Shown here: positions 36,907 to 46,009 of the stretch, one piece after another
Position numbering within the stretch: position 1 is the stretch's first letter
How the letters are laid out: every line of letters starts with the position of its first letter
Position numbers and translations under genes: made by a program
Notes under the pieces: generated by a model
Database searches by the model: none
What the model was told of the DNA's origin: nothing
The model's input: the letters and a program-made list of their open reading frames with translations, nothing else
From: an uncultured Lachnospiraceae bacterium
GTDB taxonomy: Bacteria; Bacillota; Clostridia; Lachnospirales; Lachnospiraceae
DNA length: 64,000 nucleotides
NCBI GenBank assembly: GCA_947564735.1
Contig: CANOEC010000001.1
Location: 1-64,000 of the forward strand
Direction of reading: 5' to 3'

Positions 36907-37981
36907 CTCTATCCTTTCCCGTCCTAATGTGAGGGCGCAGCACCATAATGACCGCTGTCACCGCAAATCCCATAAGAACGCCTCCTATATGCGCCGCATT
37001 ATTTATATTGCTTTCCGTAAAACCGCAATAGAGGGAAAATGTAATCACAAACGCAAGTCTCCCCAGCGTCACATGCTCCAGCTTGCCGTGATGAATGGCA
37101 AGCAGAAAAAGCAGCGCTCCCTCCACGCCAAAAACCGCACCGCTGGCTCCCACAGAGTTATAATACTCTCCCGACAGCAGTTCATATCCCATCGAAAAAA
37201 TATCTCCCATAATTCCCGAAAGAAAATATATGATTACATAAGGAATATGCCCCACTTTTTTCTCTACAATCTCTCCGATGCAATATAAGACAATCATATT
37301 GCTGAAAAGATGATGTATATCCGAATGCAGAAACATGGAAGTAATCATCCGATAATAGGACTGGTCTTTTGTAATCTGCCGGATGCCAAAGGCACCTTTA
37401 TTATATAACAACTCACCGGTAAATGTACATATCAGAAATACAACCACATTGACTGCCACCAGACAGATACTCACCCACGGCAGCCCTGCAATCCTCTCCC
37501 GGTTCCATTCCTTTTCCCCATACGCCTGCGTGCCGTAAGTTCTTTTTTCTTCCGTTGCCGCTCCCCCGGCATCCGCATCAGTTGGGAACCCTGTCAGATA
37601 ATCTTCCAAAACCGTTCTTAGTCCATAGAAATCATTCACTTGATTTTCATGAATCATCAAGCGCCGCGTTTCACTGTCAATCATCCAGCAAAAAGGATCC
37701 GTAATGCATAACCTCTTTGACTTCTCCATATCCGAACTTAATATGAGAGACAGCATATGAATCTCTCTCTCGCCTCTGGCACGGAAAAATTCCTCAATCT
37801 TTTCTTTTACATGCGCGTACTGATCCACGGAAATATAAATATCCCGCCGGTAATCAATCACAAGTATGACAGTTATCCCCTGATTCTCCTTACGCCAGTA
37901 AAAAGTAAATTCCGGCAGATTTGACTGGGTTTTACAATATCCGTTCGCATAAAACAGACGCTCGATTTGCTCTGATGTCAT
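36890..37981 (-). CDS. Rhomboid intramembrane serine protease
   Basis: Membrane protease of 363 residues. The first about 165 residues are a soluble cytosolic domain; six or seven helices follow. Active site: Ser280 in GASGAVFG and His331 in AHIGG, with the conserved HLFSNMIVLY loop (HH at 223-224). It cleaves transmembrane substrates within the membrane. The start at 37981 has GGAG at 6 nt; a perfect TCAAGTA / TACTTGA palindrome (38005-38023) lies just upstream and could be an operator. Confidence 0.92.
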   Translation of the reverse strand: MTSEQIERLFYANGYCKTQSNLPEFTFYWRKENQGITVILVIDYRRDIYISVDQYAHVKEKIEEFFRARGEREIHMLSLILSSDMEKSKRLCITDPFCWMIDSETRRLMIHENQVNDFYGLRTVLEDYLTGFPTDADAGGAATEEKRTYGTQAYGEKEWNRERIAGLPWVSICLVAVNVVVFLICTFTGELLYNKGAFGIRQITKDQSYYRMITSMFLHSDIHHLFSNMIVLYCIGEIVEKKVGHIPYVIIYFLSGIMGDIFSMGYELLSGEYYNSVGASGAVFGVEGALLFLLAIHHGKLEHVTLGRLAFVITFSLYCGFTESNINNAAHIGGVLMGFAVTAVIMVLRPHIRTGKDRDVNEN

Positions 37982-38076
37982 GGTATACTCCAACTCTATT
38001 AAGGTCAAGTAACTACTACTTGAGGTTATCATTTTCCGTATGCCATGTCAAATCAATTGCCCCTAGTCCGTATCCC

Positions 38077-38104
38077 TTGACTATAGGCGAAAAAGTAATA
38101 TAAT
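38077..38104 (+). promoter_or_regulatory. Promoter of SCP2-cupin operon
   Basis: TTGACT (38077-38082), 16-nt spacer, TATAAT (38099-38104), about 70 nt before the plus-strand operon and divergent from rhomboid. Confidence 0.7.
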
Positions 38105-38174
38105 GAAATCAGCAAATCACAGTTTATGGATTGGCGCAGGAGTTTGATGCATAAATGGATTATGGAAGGCAAAA

Positions 38175-38906
38175 ATGGAGAACCAGAAGAGTGAAGTAAA
38201 AGAAATTTTTATGGAATTTGCGAGTGCTTTCGAGCACAAAATTGACAATACTTTTTGGATTCAATTACAATATGAAATCACATGCGAGAATGACATTGCC
38301 ATCATTCAAGTAAAGGTTGAAAATGGCTGCGTACAAATATATGACGGAGAAATTATCGAACCAGAAAATATCTATGTGATGTCAATTGAGACACTTCGCA
38401 AATTATATCGCCATGAATTGACTCCGCTGACTGCGTTGGCAAATGAACCGAATGAATCGGGTGAAATGTGCTCTTTGATTGAACCTAAGTACAAAGATGA
38501 AGCGAAAAAAATATATCTGTCAAAAAAGAATGACGAAAAAGCGCTTGAATTTGCCAGCAGAGTTCATAAAATGGACGATTTCTTTAACAAAGACGACTTT
38601 TATATGGCAAAAGTGCAAACGGATTTTTGCCGCAGACTCCATCAGGTCAATGCGATTGGGTTGTATAATAATTTTGCAAAAGGCGCGTTACACGTTTATT
38701 TTTCCATAAAAGAAGGGGAAACCCTATCCGAACCGCCTATTGAATTTTCTGTTTATATTTTACAAGGAAAAGGAACCATCGTAACCGGGGACGACAGCAT
38801 TCCTGTCTCAGAAAACGAATACTATCATATCTGTCCGAAACAACCGGTTCAGATAAAAAATGATTGCGCAGAAGATTTGAATCTTCTATATTTGGGCCAA
38901 ATGTGA
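38175..38906 (+). CDS. SCP2-like / cupin two-domain protein
   Basis: Protein of 243 residues, soluble. The N-terminal about 100 residues resemble an SCP2 domain (GCVQIYDGEIIEPENIYVMS then RHELTPLTALA). The C-terminal part about 165-243 looks like a small cupin barrel (GETLSEPPIEFSVYILQGKGTIVTGD, then ENEYYHICPKQPVQIKN), with His for metal binding but fewer His ligands than classical cupins. It resembles the SCP2 fusion across the divergent promoter. It likely binds or modifies a hydrophobic small molecule. Function inferred. Confidence 0.65.
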   Translation: MENQKSEVKEIFMEFASAFEHKIDNTFWIQLQYEITCENDIAIIQVKVENGCVQIYDGEIIEPENIYVMSIETLRKLYRHELTPLTALANEPNESGEMCSLIEPKYKDEAKKIYLSKKNDEKALEFASRVHKMDDFFNKDDFYMAKVQTDFCRRLHQVNAIGLYNNFAKGALHVYFSIKEGETLSEPPIEFSVYILQGKGTIVTGDDSIPVSENEYYHICPKQPVQIKNDCAEDLNLLYLGQM

Positions 38907-38932
38907 ACTTTTTATAGTAAAGGAGCAAAAAA

Positions 38933-39412
38933 ATGGCATACACATTTCAATCAGTACAAGACACAGAGAAATTAACGGGCACCAGCAATATTTGTAATAT
39001 TATTAATGATTTTGTAGATTATGAGAAGAAATTTCCAATCGCTTATGGTAAAATAAAGGCACGGTTTGGTCAGCCCATCTATGAAACGGAAAATCTGGAA
39101 AACCTTTTTTCTTACTGTGTTCTGGCGACTTCAGAAGATGGAGAAGAAGTTTATTTAGATATCTACTGTGCAGGATCAGGGCTGGCAATTGGCGGTCATC
39201 AGAATGAGGCTGCTAAAAAAGCCGCCAATGCTTTGCTAGATTACATCCTGCAGGCAGAGCCTGTTGACTATGCGCATAAAGCCTACTATATGGATGGTCC
39301 GACAGTGCTTGAATTTGGAATCACTGACGGGGTTCCCTATTATCATGAAGCGGAACTGGAACTTTCTGAAAAAGAATTTCGTGACCTGTACGCTAAATTG
39401 TATGGTGTTTGA
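38933..39412 (+). CDS. Uncharacterised 159-residue protein
   Basis: Soluble protein without recognised domain. Mixed alpha/beta pattern, with a Gly-rich GSGLAIGGHQNEAAKKAANALLD stretch near 82-104 and an acidic C-terminus. An AAAGGAG ribosome site precedes the ATG. It lies 26 nt after the SCP2-cupin gene and 35 nt before the Fe-S protein gene, so it belongs to the same operon. Confidence 0.65.
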   Translation: MAYTFQSVQDTEKLTGTSNICNIINDFVDYEKKFPIAYGKIKARFGQPIYETENLENLFSYCVLATSEDGEEVYLDIYCAGSGLAIGGHQNEAAKKAANALLDYILQAEPVDYAHKAYYMDGPTVLEFGITDGVPYYHEAELELSEKEFRDLYAKLYGV

Positions 39413-39447
39413 TTCTCTAATTTATTTTACATTTGAAGGGTCAGATT

Positions 39448-40143
39448 ATGATTGACAGTAAAAAGGCGAAAGAGATTTTGTTTAAATTAGGCGCAGATTT
39501 ATGCGGAATCGCAAGCATAGACAGATTTGCGGAGGCACCAAAGGGCTATCACCCTTTAGATGTTATGCCAACATGCAAGTCTGTCATTTCTTTCGGATGC
39601 CGGTTCCCTGTCGGAGCATTAAGCTGTAATTCTCACATACCTTATACAAGGGTAAGAAATTCTATCACTTCAAAAATGGACGCAATGGCGCTTGATTTTT
39701 GCATTGAAATGGAAAAATATCAAGCTGCATGTGTTCCCATTCCGACCAATGAAAGCCAATGGGATGAAAACACAAAAAGATGGCGTTCCATTATTTCCCA
39801 GAAACATGCGGCACAAGCCGCAGGATTAGGAACCATCGGACGCCATTCTATATTGATAACGCCAGAATTTGGCAGTATGATCTGGCTGGGCTGCGTTTTA
39901 TGTAATCAGGCGCTTGAACCCGATGAAATGAAGCAAAATCTCTGCAACAACTGTAATGCATGTGTTGAAATATGTCCTGTAAACGCTTTAGAACATACAG
40001 AAATAAAACAGCAGACATGCTGGGATTACGCTTTTGGAGACAATGAAGAAATTCAAGCTTGGATTATAAGCTGTCATAGATGCAGGGATATATGCCCTTA
40101 TCATTTGGGCACGCAAAATTCATTCGTAAATATATCCTCTTAA
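39448..40143 (+). CDS. QueG-like double [4Fe-4S] protein
   Basis: Protein of 231 residues with homology to the epoxyqueuosine reductase / reductive dehalogenase-like family. The N-terminal LGADLCGIASIDRF and SVISFGCRFP segments match; the C-terminal ferredoxin part has CNNCNACVEICP and a second set TCWDY...CHRCRDICP, enough for two [4Fe-4S] clusters. It is shorter than true QueG and lacks the HEAT repeats, so queuosine synthesis is doubtful. Start 39448 follows GAAGGG; an upstream TTG at 39433 is less likely. Confidence 0.78.
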   Translation: MIDSKKAKEILFKLGADLCGIASIDRFAEAPKGYHPLDVMPTCKSVISFGCRFPVGALSCNSHIPYTRVRNSITSKMDAMALDFCIEMEKYQAACVPIPTNESQWDENTKRWRSIISQKHAAQAAGLGTIGRHSILITPEFGSMIWLGCVLCNQALEPDEMKQNLCNNCNACVEICPVNALEHTEIKQQTCWDYAFGDNEEIQAWIISCHRCRDICPYHLGTQNSFVNISS

Positions 40144-40165
40144 CATTCTTCTTGTCCCTGCATAT

Positions 40166-40192
40166 GTGGATTGTTTCCGCAACCGCTTTTTT
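40166..40192 (+). terminator. Probable terminator of the Fe-S operon
   Basis: GTGG-A-TTG / CAA-CCGC stem with one bulge and a 6-nt loop, followed by TTTTTT, 23 nt past the Fe-S gene stop. Confidence 0.55.
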
Positions 40193-40243
40193 CGTTATTC
40201 CGTGCGGTTTTGCCATCTCGTTAAAATCTTTGCGGAAAATAAT

Positions 40244-40672
40244 TTATCTATAACTATTAGCCTTCCTTAATATATCTATCATCTGAGCTGGCGTAACAAT
40301 AAAATCTCTGATGGGATAATGCTTTTGGTTTCCCGTCACCAGATATGCATCATCATCCCTCTTTTCCATAACCACCTCATAAAATATCAAATCATCCATA
40401 TCTACAAAAATTTCTCCCGATGCTTGTGGAAACACCTCGACACCATACTTGATAATAGAATCAATTAAAATCCGTATAATTTCATTATCAATCTTAAACT
40501 TACTGCGATGAAGAACCTCTTCGTATTCAGTCAATATATCCCTATGATACAAAGGAGTCAAATCTCCTCCCAATACAGCTTCTAAAACCCTAACCGTTGC
40601 TGCTTCCTGATTCTTCGTTATCAAAGCAGATATCAATACATTTGTATCGATTACTGCATATACCAAATGCAT
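40244..40672 (-). CDS. PIN-domain toxin (putative ribonuclease)
   Basis: PIN-fold protein of 142 residues. Acidic metal-binding residues are visible: AVIDTNVLISAL with the first Asp, LTEYEEVLHR with Glu, and KRDDDAYLVTGN with Asp-Asp. It belongs to the PIN_3-like group annotated as toxin of type II systems and would cleave RNA. Its start overlaps the antitoxin stop. The active site looks complete. No substrate can be inferred. Confidence 0.83.
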   Translation of the reverse strand: MHLVYAVIDTNVLISALITKNQEAATVRVLEAVLGGDLTPLYHRDILTEYEEVLHRSKFKIDNEIIRILIDSIIKYGVEVFPQASGEIFVDMDDLIFYEVVMEKRDDDAYLVTGNQKHYPIRDFIVTPAQMIDILRKANSYR

Positions 40673-40968
40673 CACCTCTTCCTTTCAGCTCTTGCCGCAG
40701 CAATTTCTGCGTTGATTTCATCTAAAGACAACTCCTGTTCATTTTCCATCTGTTTCCTTGCCTCATAGAAAGCATTCAATGCATCAGCTCTTGTAATTGC
40801 TTGTTCTGGTAATGTTGCATCAAACGGAAGACCTTTTACTTGCTTACTCTTTTTCATAAACATACGAAATGCCGTCGGCAAATCCATTCCTAACTGTTCA
40901 TAGATGTCTGCCACTTCCTGCTTCAATTTTTTATCTGCTCGAAATTGAATCAATACTTGTTCCGCCAT
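40672..40968 (-). CDS. RelB/DinJ-type antitoxin
   Basis: Protein of 98 residues with a ribbon-helix-helix N-terminus (AEQVLIQFRADKKLKQEVADIYEQLGMDLPTA, typical of DinJ/RelB) and a charged C-terminal toxin-binding arm (residues 60-98). It should repress its own promoter and block the adjacent PIN toxin. Start 40968 follows GGAG. DinJ-type antitoxins usually pair with YafQ/RelE-type toxins, so a PIN partner is a less common combination. Confidence 0.85.
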   Translation of the reverse strand: MAEQVLIQFRADKKLKQEVADIYEQLGMDLPTAFRMFMKKSKQVKGLPFDATLPEQAITRADALNAFYEARKQMENEQELSLDEINAEIAAARAERKR

Positions 40969-41021
40969 AATTTTCTCTCCACATTCTAGTTTGTATTTGT
41001 TTTGCATGTGTTTGTATTTCT

Positions 41022-41050
41022 ATTATATGCATAATTCATGACTTTATCAA
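41022..41050 (-). promoter_or_regulatory. Toxin-antitoxin promoter
   Basis: TTGATA (41050-41045), 17-nt spacer, TATAAT (41027-41022), about 55 nt before the antitoxin start. Repeats of ACAAA(C/T)AC lie between promoter and start and could bind the RHH protein. Confidence 0.75.
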
Positions 41051-41247
41051 GTATTCTTCTATTGTCTTCTTAATTATCTGAATATAATATGGGAGAAGTT
41101 GCATCTCATTTTACAATTTAGATTCCTAATTGTACGCAGCAATTCAGCCTTCTATGTTCGTCAATTCATTCCACAGCATCTGCTATGATATAGTTGTATG
41201 ATGTAGTTATGCGAAGAATCGTTGGAAAACCCCAACACTTCCAACCC

Positions 41248-42702
41248 CTACCGATAACAATAATTCAGACTCCCAAAACGTATTTCGTCTCCCGGCTCGA
41301 TTATCACAGTTTCCTGTGGCTGCATCCGAAGCCCGTTTTTATAGGTCCCGTTGGTAGAATTCATATCCGTCATTGTTACTCTATCCCCCTGCCTGTCAAA
41401 TCTTGCATGGATTCGACTGACAGAATCATCCGGAAGTACATAATCGACACAGCCCGCCATTTTTCCTACCGTACATGGAAACTGCTTCAATTCTATATGC
41501 CTTTTATTCTTTCTATCTACCGCATACAGCTTAAACTCCTCTAATGCACTCTCATCAAAAAACACCGTATTTCCATAATCTTCCTCTTTCTGCATCGATG
41601 CTGACCGTGTATTGCCCGGCGCATAACTGCCATATCTGTCTGTCCCGTAACCGTTAGGCTTATAATCCGCCATATCGAGATTCATGTCACGGCTGATAAT
41701 ATGCTCCAATGGCACTCTTGCTTCATCTGCTAAATGTTCTCTAACTGGCACTTTCCCCGATTCTCCTTCCGGGTTGCCACTCCCATACGTCTTCTGTCCA
41801 CTCCCGTTATCATAGTTTCGCTTCTTCCTTCCGCCTGCCATTCCTGCCAGACAAATGAGCGCACACACGCCCATAGCCGCTATGGCGCCATAAAGCGTCA
41901 GCTGCTCCTCCTGCGTCAGCTCATACATCTGACCTACAGCCACCGCACCCGCTATGCCAAACAGTGACAATAGCATAAATAACGGATAGAAAATACTCCT
42001 TTTTTCACGCCGTGCAGTACTTTCCTCTTTCACCGGAAACACTTCCGCATCGAAACAAAACCCTTGGTTTTCCTCCATCTGTTCGGGTGTTGCCTCCCAT
42101 TGCAAATCCGCTTCCTTTTCCTGCATTTCTGAATCACAATTTCTCTGCCCTTTTTCCTCTTTATCGTCCAATATCTTGAGTGCATCCTCTATGCAGAAAT
42201 GTTTTTCTTCCGCCATTTCATAAATCTGATACATATTCTCTGTCAGACGTTCGTCTTCCGTATCCACATGCTCTAACAAAAAATCCATCAACGGTCGGTA
42301 GAGATTTTCCCCATTCTCCCGATAATCCGGATAATAAAGTCCGACATACTTATGATTCGTCATATCATAATAAATATGTTCCGGCTGCAATACCAGCTTT
42401 GCTTCCTCCATAAAATATCCCGCCAGCTTCTCGCAGATTCCGCATAACTGTAACAAAACGTCCTTAACCTGCGCATAGGACATTTGCCTGCCCCGATAAA
42501 GACCCTCCAATGTCGTTCTCGAACTGATATCATAATAATAGTATGTAGCACCGTTGATATGCCGCACCGAACAACGAAGAATTTCTCCGATTTTGTCGGA
42601 AGTAAGAATTTTGTGCTGGTAACTGTTCATCATTTCTCTTTGTTCACATCGTAATATCATATAATTGTGGCGGTAATCCTTATAATATTTTGCCTCTAAC
42701 AT
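41248..42702 (-). CDS. FHA-domain membrane protein of tad cluster
   Basis: Protein of 484 residues: an N-terminal cytosolic domain (1-200) of the DUF6382 type, two transmembrane helices near 240-300, a Gly/Asn/Tyr-rich linker, and a C-terminal FHA domain (about 400-480) with VSRIHARFDRQGD and DMNSTNGTYKNG, which bind phosphothreonine peptides. It is the last gene of the tad operon. It suggests control of pilus assembly by Ser/Thr phosphorylation, though no kinase lies nearby. Confidence 0.85.
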   Translation of the reverse strand: MLEAKYYKDYRHNYMILRCEQREMMNSYQHKILTSDKIGEILRCSVRHINGATYYYYDISSRTTLEGLYRGRQMSYAQVKDVLLQLCGICEKLAGYFMEEAKLVLQPEHIYYDMTNHKYVGLYYPDYRENGENLYRPLMDFLLEHVDTEDERLTENMYQIYEMAEEKHFCIEDALKILDDKEEKGQRNCDSEMQEKEADLQWEATPEQMEENQGFCFDAEVFPVKEESTARREKRSIFYPLFMLLSLFGIAGAVAVGQMYELTQEEQLTLYGAIAAMGVCALICLAGMAGGRKKRNYDNGSGQKTYGSGNPEGESGKVPVREHLADEARVPLEHIISRDMNLDMADYKPNGYGTDRYGSYAPGNTRSASMQKEEDYGNTVFFDESALEEFKLYAVDRKNKRHIELKQFPCTVGKMAGCVDYVLPDDSVSRIHARFDRQGDRVTMTDMNSTNGTYKNGLRMQPQETVIIEPGDEIRFGSLNYCYR

Positions 42703-42753
42703 ATTAATCCTCCATTTATCTGTTTCGGAGAATACCCATATTCTGGCATTCTC

Positions 42754-43203
42754 TTAATTTTGCTGCAGCATATTGCCCAGCCATCTGCTTTTACGTATTA
42801 TATGCGTCGGATTGATAATTTGCGCTCTGGCACGCGTGCGAATCTTCCACCCGGACCTGCTGTACATTGTAAATGTCTCGTGAATCGGCACCTTTACCTG
42901 ACACTCACCGGTCACGTCCGTAACATTTCCTCTCCTGTCCACGCTTCCCTGTACTTTTCCGGTCCCAAAATACTTCTTGCCAAACTGCTCCTGCATATGC
43001 GCACTGATATAAGGCACAATATTGTCCTCCTGCTTCTGGATACTGCCGCGAAAACAAACGGCATAGGCATCTTGAAAAAGTACGCACTTATCATAAGAGT
43101 AAAAGGACAAATAAATCAGAAAGACAAAAATGAAAACTGTCCATGTAATGATAAACGATGCTTCCACCGTCATATATCCTCCCTGTTTTTTTCTTATAAA
43201 CAT
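42754..43203 (-). CDS. TadE-like pseudopilin (minor)
   Basis: Protein of 149 residues with a basic start and GGYMTVEASFIITWTVFIFVFLIYL, the TadE-type processing and membrane segment (Gly before the cleavage point, Glu at +5). A short extracytoplasmic domain follows with one RTRARAQI basic stretch. Start at 43203 has GGGGG at 7 nt and overlaps the prepilin peptidase gene by 10 bp. It is likely a minor pilin or assembly factor cleaved by that peptidase. Confidence 0.82.
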   Translation of the reverse strand: MFIRKKQGGYMTVEASFIITWTVFIFVFLIYLSFYSYDKCVLFQDAYAVCFRGSIQKQEDNIVPYISAHMQEQFGKKYFGTGKVQGSVDRRGNVTDVTGECQVKVPIHETFTMYSRSGWKIRTRARAQIINPTHIIRKSRWLGNMLQQN

Positions 43204-43616
43204 AGTGCTACCCCCGTTCCAAACAGCAGAAAGGGCACGAAAGGAATCCTGCAGTCTCTTGATATTCTCTGAATCGCTAACAGAATCAAAACAATCACCG
43301 ATTCCGTAACCAGACCAATCAGCAGTATCAGAAAGCATCTCCACATTCCGACAAACAATCCAATCATGATAAGCGCCCATCCGTCACCATACCCCACTTT
43401 CTCCCGTGTCACAAAGCTGATGAGCCAGAACGCCGCTCCCGGAAGCACGGATAAAACAGCCATTAAAAAACCCTCCCCGTCAATTGTCCCTTGAAGCCGC
43501 AATATTCCTGCCATGATGATACCAAGCCATACAATTGCAACCGGAATTTCTCTTTTTATCCCGTCGATTACCGCACATATCCCCAGCAGGAGAAACAGCA
43601 CTATCTCTATCCACAT
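43194..43616 (-). CDS. A24 prepilin peptidase (TadV-like), second copy
   Basis: Membrane aspartyl protease of 140 residues. The two catalytic aspartates lie in GICAVIDGIKREIP and REKVGYGDGWAL (GxGD). Four to five helices. It would process Flp and TadE-type prepilins. Start 43616 follows AGGAAGG with 8 nt and overlaps the upstream TadE gene. A second A24 peptidase lies at the head of the operon. Confidence 0.85.
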   Translation of the reverse strand: MWIEIVLFLLLGICAVIDGIKREIPVAIVWLGIIMAGILRLQGTIDGEGFLMAVLSVLPGAAFWLISFVTREKVGYGDGWALIMIGLFVGMWRCFLILLIGLVTESVIVLILLAIQRISRDCRIPFVPFLLFGTGVALCL

Positions 43617-44554
43617 TTTGAACACCTTCCTCTCCCGCCGGTCTCTGACAACGGCACTGTATAAATCGTTCTCTTAAGCCTTGAACAATTAATCTGACTG
43701 TGATAACTGTTTCCGTATTTTGTAACGTAAACCTGCCCGACTCCTCTGTACCCGCCGCATATTTCACAGGAATAAAATTTTGCGCCGGATTGATTTCTCA
43801 ACTCTCCTACCCTCCCCGCCGCCACCGACTCCACAGAGGGATTTAAATAAGTACAGTTTCGGTCTGTATGATATACCGTTCCGGTTTCGGTAATGTACAC
43901 CATAGGATCCTCGTTTATCACATCACTGACAAACTGCGTAACGTCATACCCTGTCCATGCCCTGCCGTAATACCGCTGGGACATGGCAAACCCGTCAAAT
44001 CCCATGATGCCGGCAAAGGGCTTGACACGATAAGAAACGATAATGTCAATCATATCATCCTGCTCCATGATAGAAGACCCGGCAAAAGAGACCCCGCCCG
44101 AACCACCAACAATACAGGACTGATTCAAATATTCTGTCCCCACATACTCCACAATCTGCCCTCTGGCATAAATACTGGTCAACGCCACATTTGCCAGACT
44201 GTCCGGCAAGGCATCGCCAACTGCACGGTCATATACATAACCGGCAAATGCCATTTTATTCCCCGTCTGGTGAAGCGCAGCGTTTATTCTGCTCTGTGTT
44301 CCGATCATGTTAACCGCAAACAATATATTGATGACCGCAAACAGGAAAAACGGGAGAACAAACGCCGCCTCCAGCGTCATAGAACCTTTTTTGTGCAAAC
44401 TGGCTATTTTGCGTGAGCAGATAAAAGATGCCCTCTTTGCCGATTTGCAGATAGATAGAACCATTTGACCACCTTGAATGGTATCAAGATATGCCCGGAG
44501 AGAATGTGCTGTCGATTTGTTAGATTTATGCTGCTTTAACCGTAAAAAGGACAT
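43607..44554 (-). CDS. TadE-like protein with doubled Cys/His module
   Basis: Protein of 315 residues: about 55 basic residues, then GSMTLEAAFVLPFFLFAVINILFAV (TadE processing and helix), an extracytoplasmic domain, and at the C-terminus two copies of a module of type VYxTxxGxxYHxxxxCxxL ... CxxCG (about 222-270 and 275-315). Each module has one His and three Cys, enough to bind zinc or to form disulfides. Strong GGGAGGTGAT ribosome site. Probable minor pilin of the tad system. Confidence 0.8.
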   Translation of the reverse strand: MSFLRLKQHKSNKSTAHSLRAYLDTIQGGQMVLSICKSAKRASFICSRKIASLHKKGSMTLEAAFVLPFFLFAVINILFAVNMIGTQSRINAALHQTGNKMAFAGYVYDRAVGDALPDSLANVALTSIYARGQIVEYVGTEYLNQSCIVGGSGGVSFAGSSIMEQDDMIDIIVSYRVKPFAGIMGFDGFAMSQRYYGRAWTGYDVTQFVSDVINEDPMVYITETGTVYHTDRNCTYLNPSVESVAAGRVGELRNQSGAKFYSCEICGGYRGVGQVYVTKYGNSYHSQINCSRLKRTIYTVPLSETGGRGRCSKCG

Positions 44555-44569
44555 CTTTTATCACCTCCC

Positions 44570-46009
44570 TCAATAAAACCCATAGCTTCTAGTCATTTCA
44601 TAGGTATATCCGAAACGACTGCACACTGATAAATCAGCCTGATATGTGTCAAAACATGCATCCATACAAAATCTGGAATTGCCGGGTGTCCTGCGTATAT
44701 CCATTTCCATCACATCCATTGCGCGGAATGTCCGCGTATGTTTGTTTTCTAAAAAAAGCATTATCTGTAAGTAATCCTGATAACTGAGTCCCCTTCCTCC
44801 CTCGTCCTGTGTCAGACTGCCACGCACATTTTTAATGCTGTTTATTCCGGTTTTCCAGTCTGCAGCCGTTTTATAAATCGGCACCCTGCCGCCGGCAAGA
44901 AGTGTCTTCACATCCTGCAGGCTCTCCACGTACGCCCACGCAAATAAAATGGTGTATTTTACCGGTTCCGCCAATTCCGGGCACAGACACACTGCCGTCA
45001 ACGCCAGCGCCATTGCTTCCGCCTCGGCAACCTTGGCGCTGTCCGTCAGTATATAGAGAACGTTTGCAGCTTCCCGCCATCTAAGCAGCTTCTTTGCCAC
45101 ATACTCAAGATTCTGCCAGTCCGTATCTTTTCCCGCCAACAGGTACTCTATCTGATACTTTAACAGCGATTTATCCAGCTCATGCCCGAAATACCCATAT
45201 TTTTCAAACAGATATGCCTGAAATACCAGTTCGTTCGGCTCCCCCGAAATTGCCGCCGCCTCCGCACACATACCGGTTCCCTGCATCAGAGAACGGTGGG
45301 AAATATAATCATTTAGAGAAACCTTGACCGCCGATATCTGTGACGGGTCTTCCACTACCAGATTCAGTACGCCGCTGCTCCTTGTGGCATTTGCTATGTC
45401 CGCCGGGTTATCTAAAGGTACTTCTTCGTACACACCTTCTTCGACCTCCTGCACCGGCAGCCCGATTTCCTGAATCCGTGCTTCATGGCTTTGCCGCTCA
45501 CCCTCGACATTTCTTGTCTCCAATCCGTAACGCTCCATTTCCGATACGCCAAATTCAATTTTCTCTAAAATGGCGCCCAGCGGATAGTCTGACATATAAT
45601 CCGTGACCTGACGCTTGAGTACCCGTCCTCCCTCATCCGAAGCCACGGAATACTGTCCTATGCGCACATTACTGACCTCCATTGCAAGAAAATCCCTGAC
45701 GCCTCCGTGTCCAGCTCCACTTCCCGCCTCGGAATGCAGATTCTTCTGCATGTAACGATACAGATGCGCTTCCGTATTGCCGATATCTGCATTGCTGCCG
45801 CCATAGGACATGTCCACAAACAACAAATCATACTGCTCCAGCAGTTCCCTATGATACTCTGCAAGAATTGAATTCATACCGATATCCGCCACGCACTCAA
45901 ATTTCATCCGGATTGCACTGATTCGTGCCCCTTCTATTACCGTGAATACAAGGGACAGAATCAATGTGAGTGACAATGTAAGGAATACGGTTATGTATCC
46001 CTTCCTCAT
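44570..46009 (-). CDS. DUF5702 tad-associated surface protein
   Basis: Protein of 479 residues with a start like a pseudopilin (RKGYITVFLTLSLTLILSLVF, then EGARISAIRMKFECVADIGMNSILAEYHRELLEQYDLLFVD), as in DUF5702. The long extracytoplasmic part is helical with several Cys. In clostridial tad clusters this protein takes the TadG-like position. It probably forms part of the pilus base or tip. The start at 46009 overlaps the Flp pilin stop by 4 bp. Confidence 0.82.
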   Translation of the reverse strand: MRKGYITVFLTLSLTLILSLVFTVIEGARISAIRMKFECVADIGMNSILAEYHRELLEQYDLLFVDMSYGGSNADIGNTEAHLYRYMQKNLHSEAGSGAGHGGVRDFLAMEVSNVRIGQYSVASDEGGRVLKRQVTDYMSDYPLGAILEKIEFGVSEMERYGLETRNVEGERQSHEARIQEIGLPVQEVEEGVYEEVPLDNPADIANATRSSGVLNLVVEDPSQISAVKVSLNDYISHRSLMQGTGMCAEAAAISGEPNELVFQAYLFEKYGYFGHELDKSLLKYQIEYLLAGKDTDWQNLEYVAKKLLRWREAANVLYILTDSAKVAEAEAMALALTAVCLCPELAEPVKYTILFAWAYVESLQDVKTLLAGGRVPIYKTAADWKTGINSIKNVRGSLTQDEGGRGLSYQDYLQIMLFLENKHTRTFRAMDVMEMDIRRTPGNSRFCMDACFDTYQADLSVCSRFGYTYEMTRSYGFY

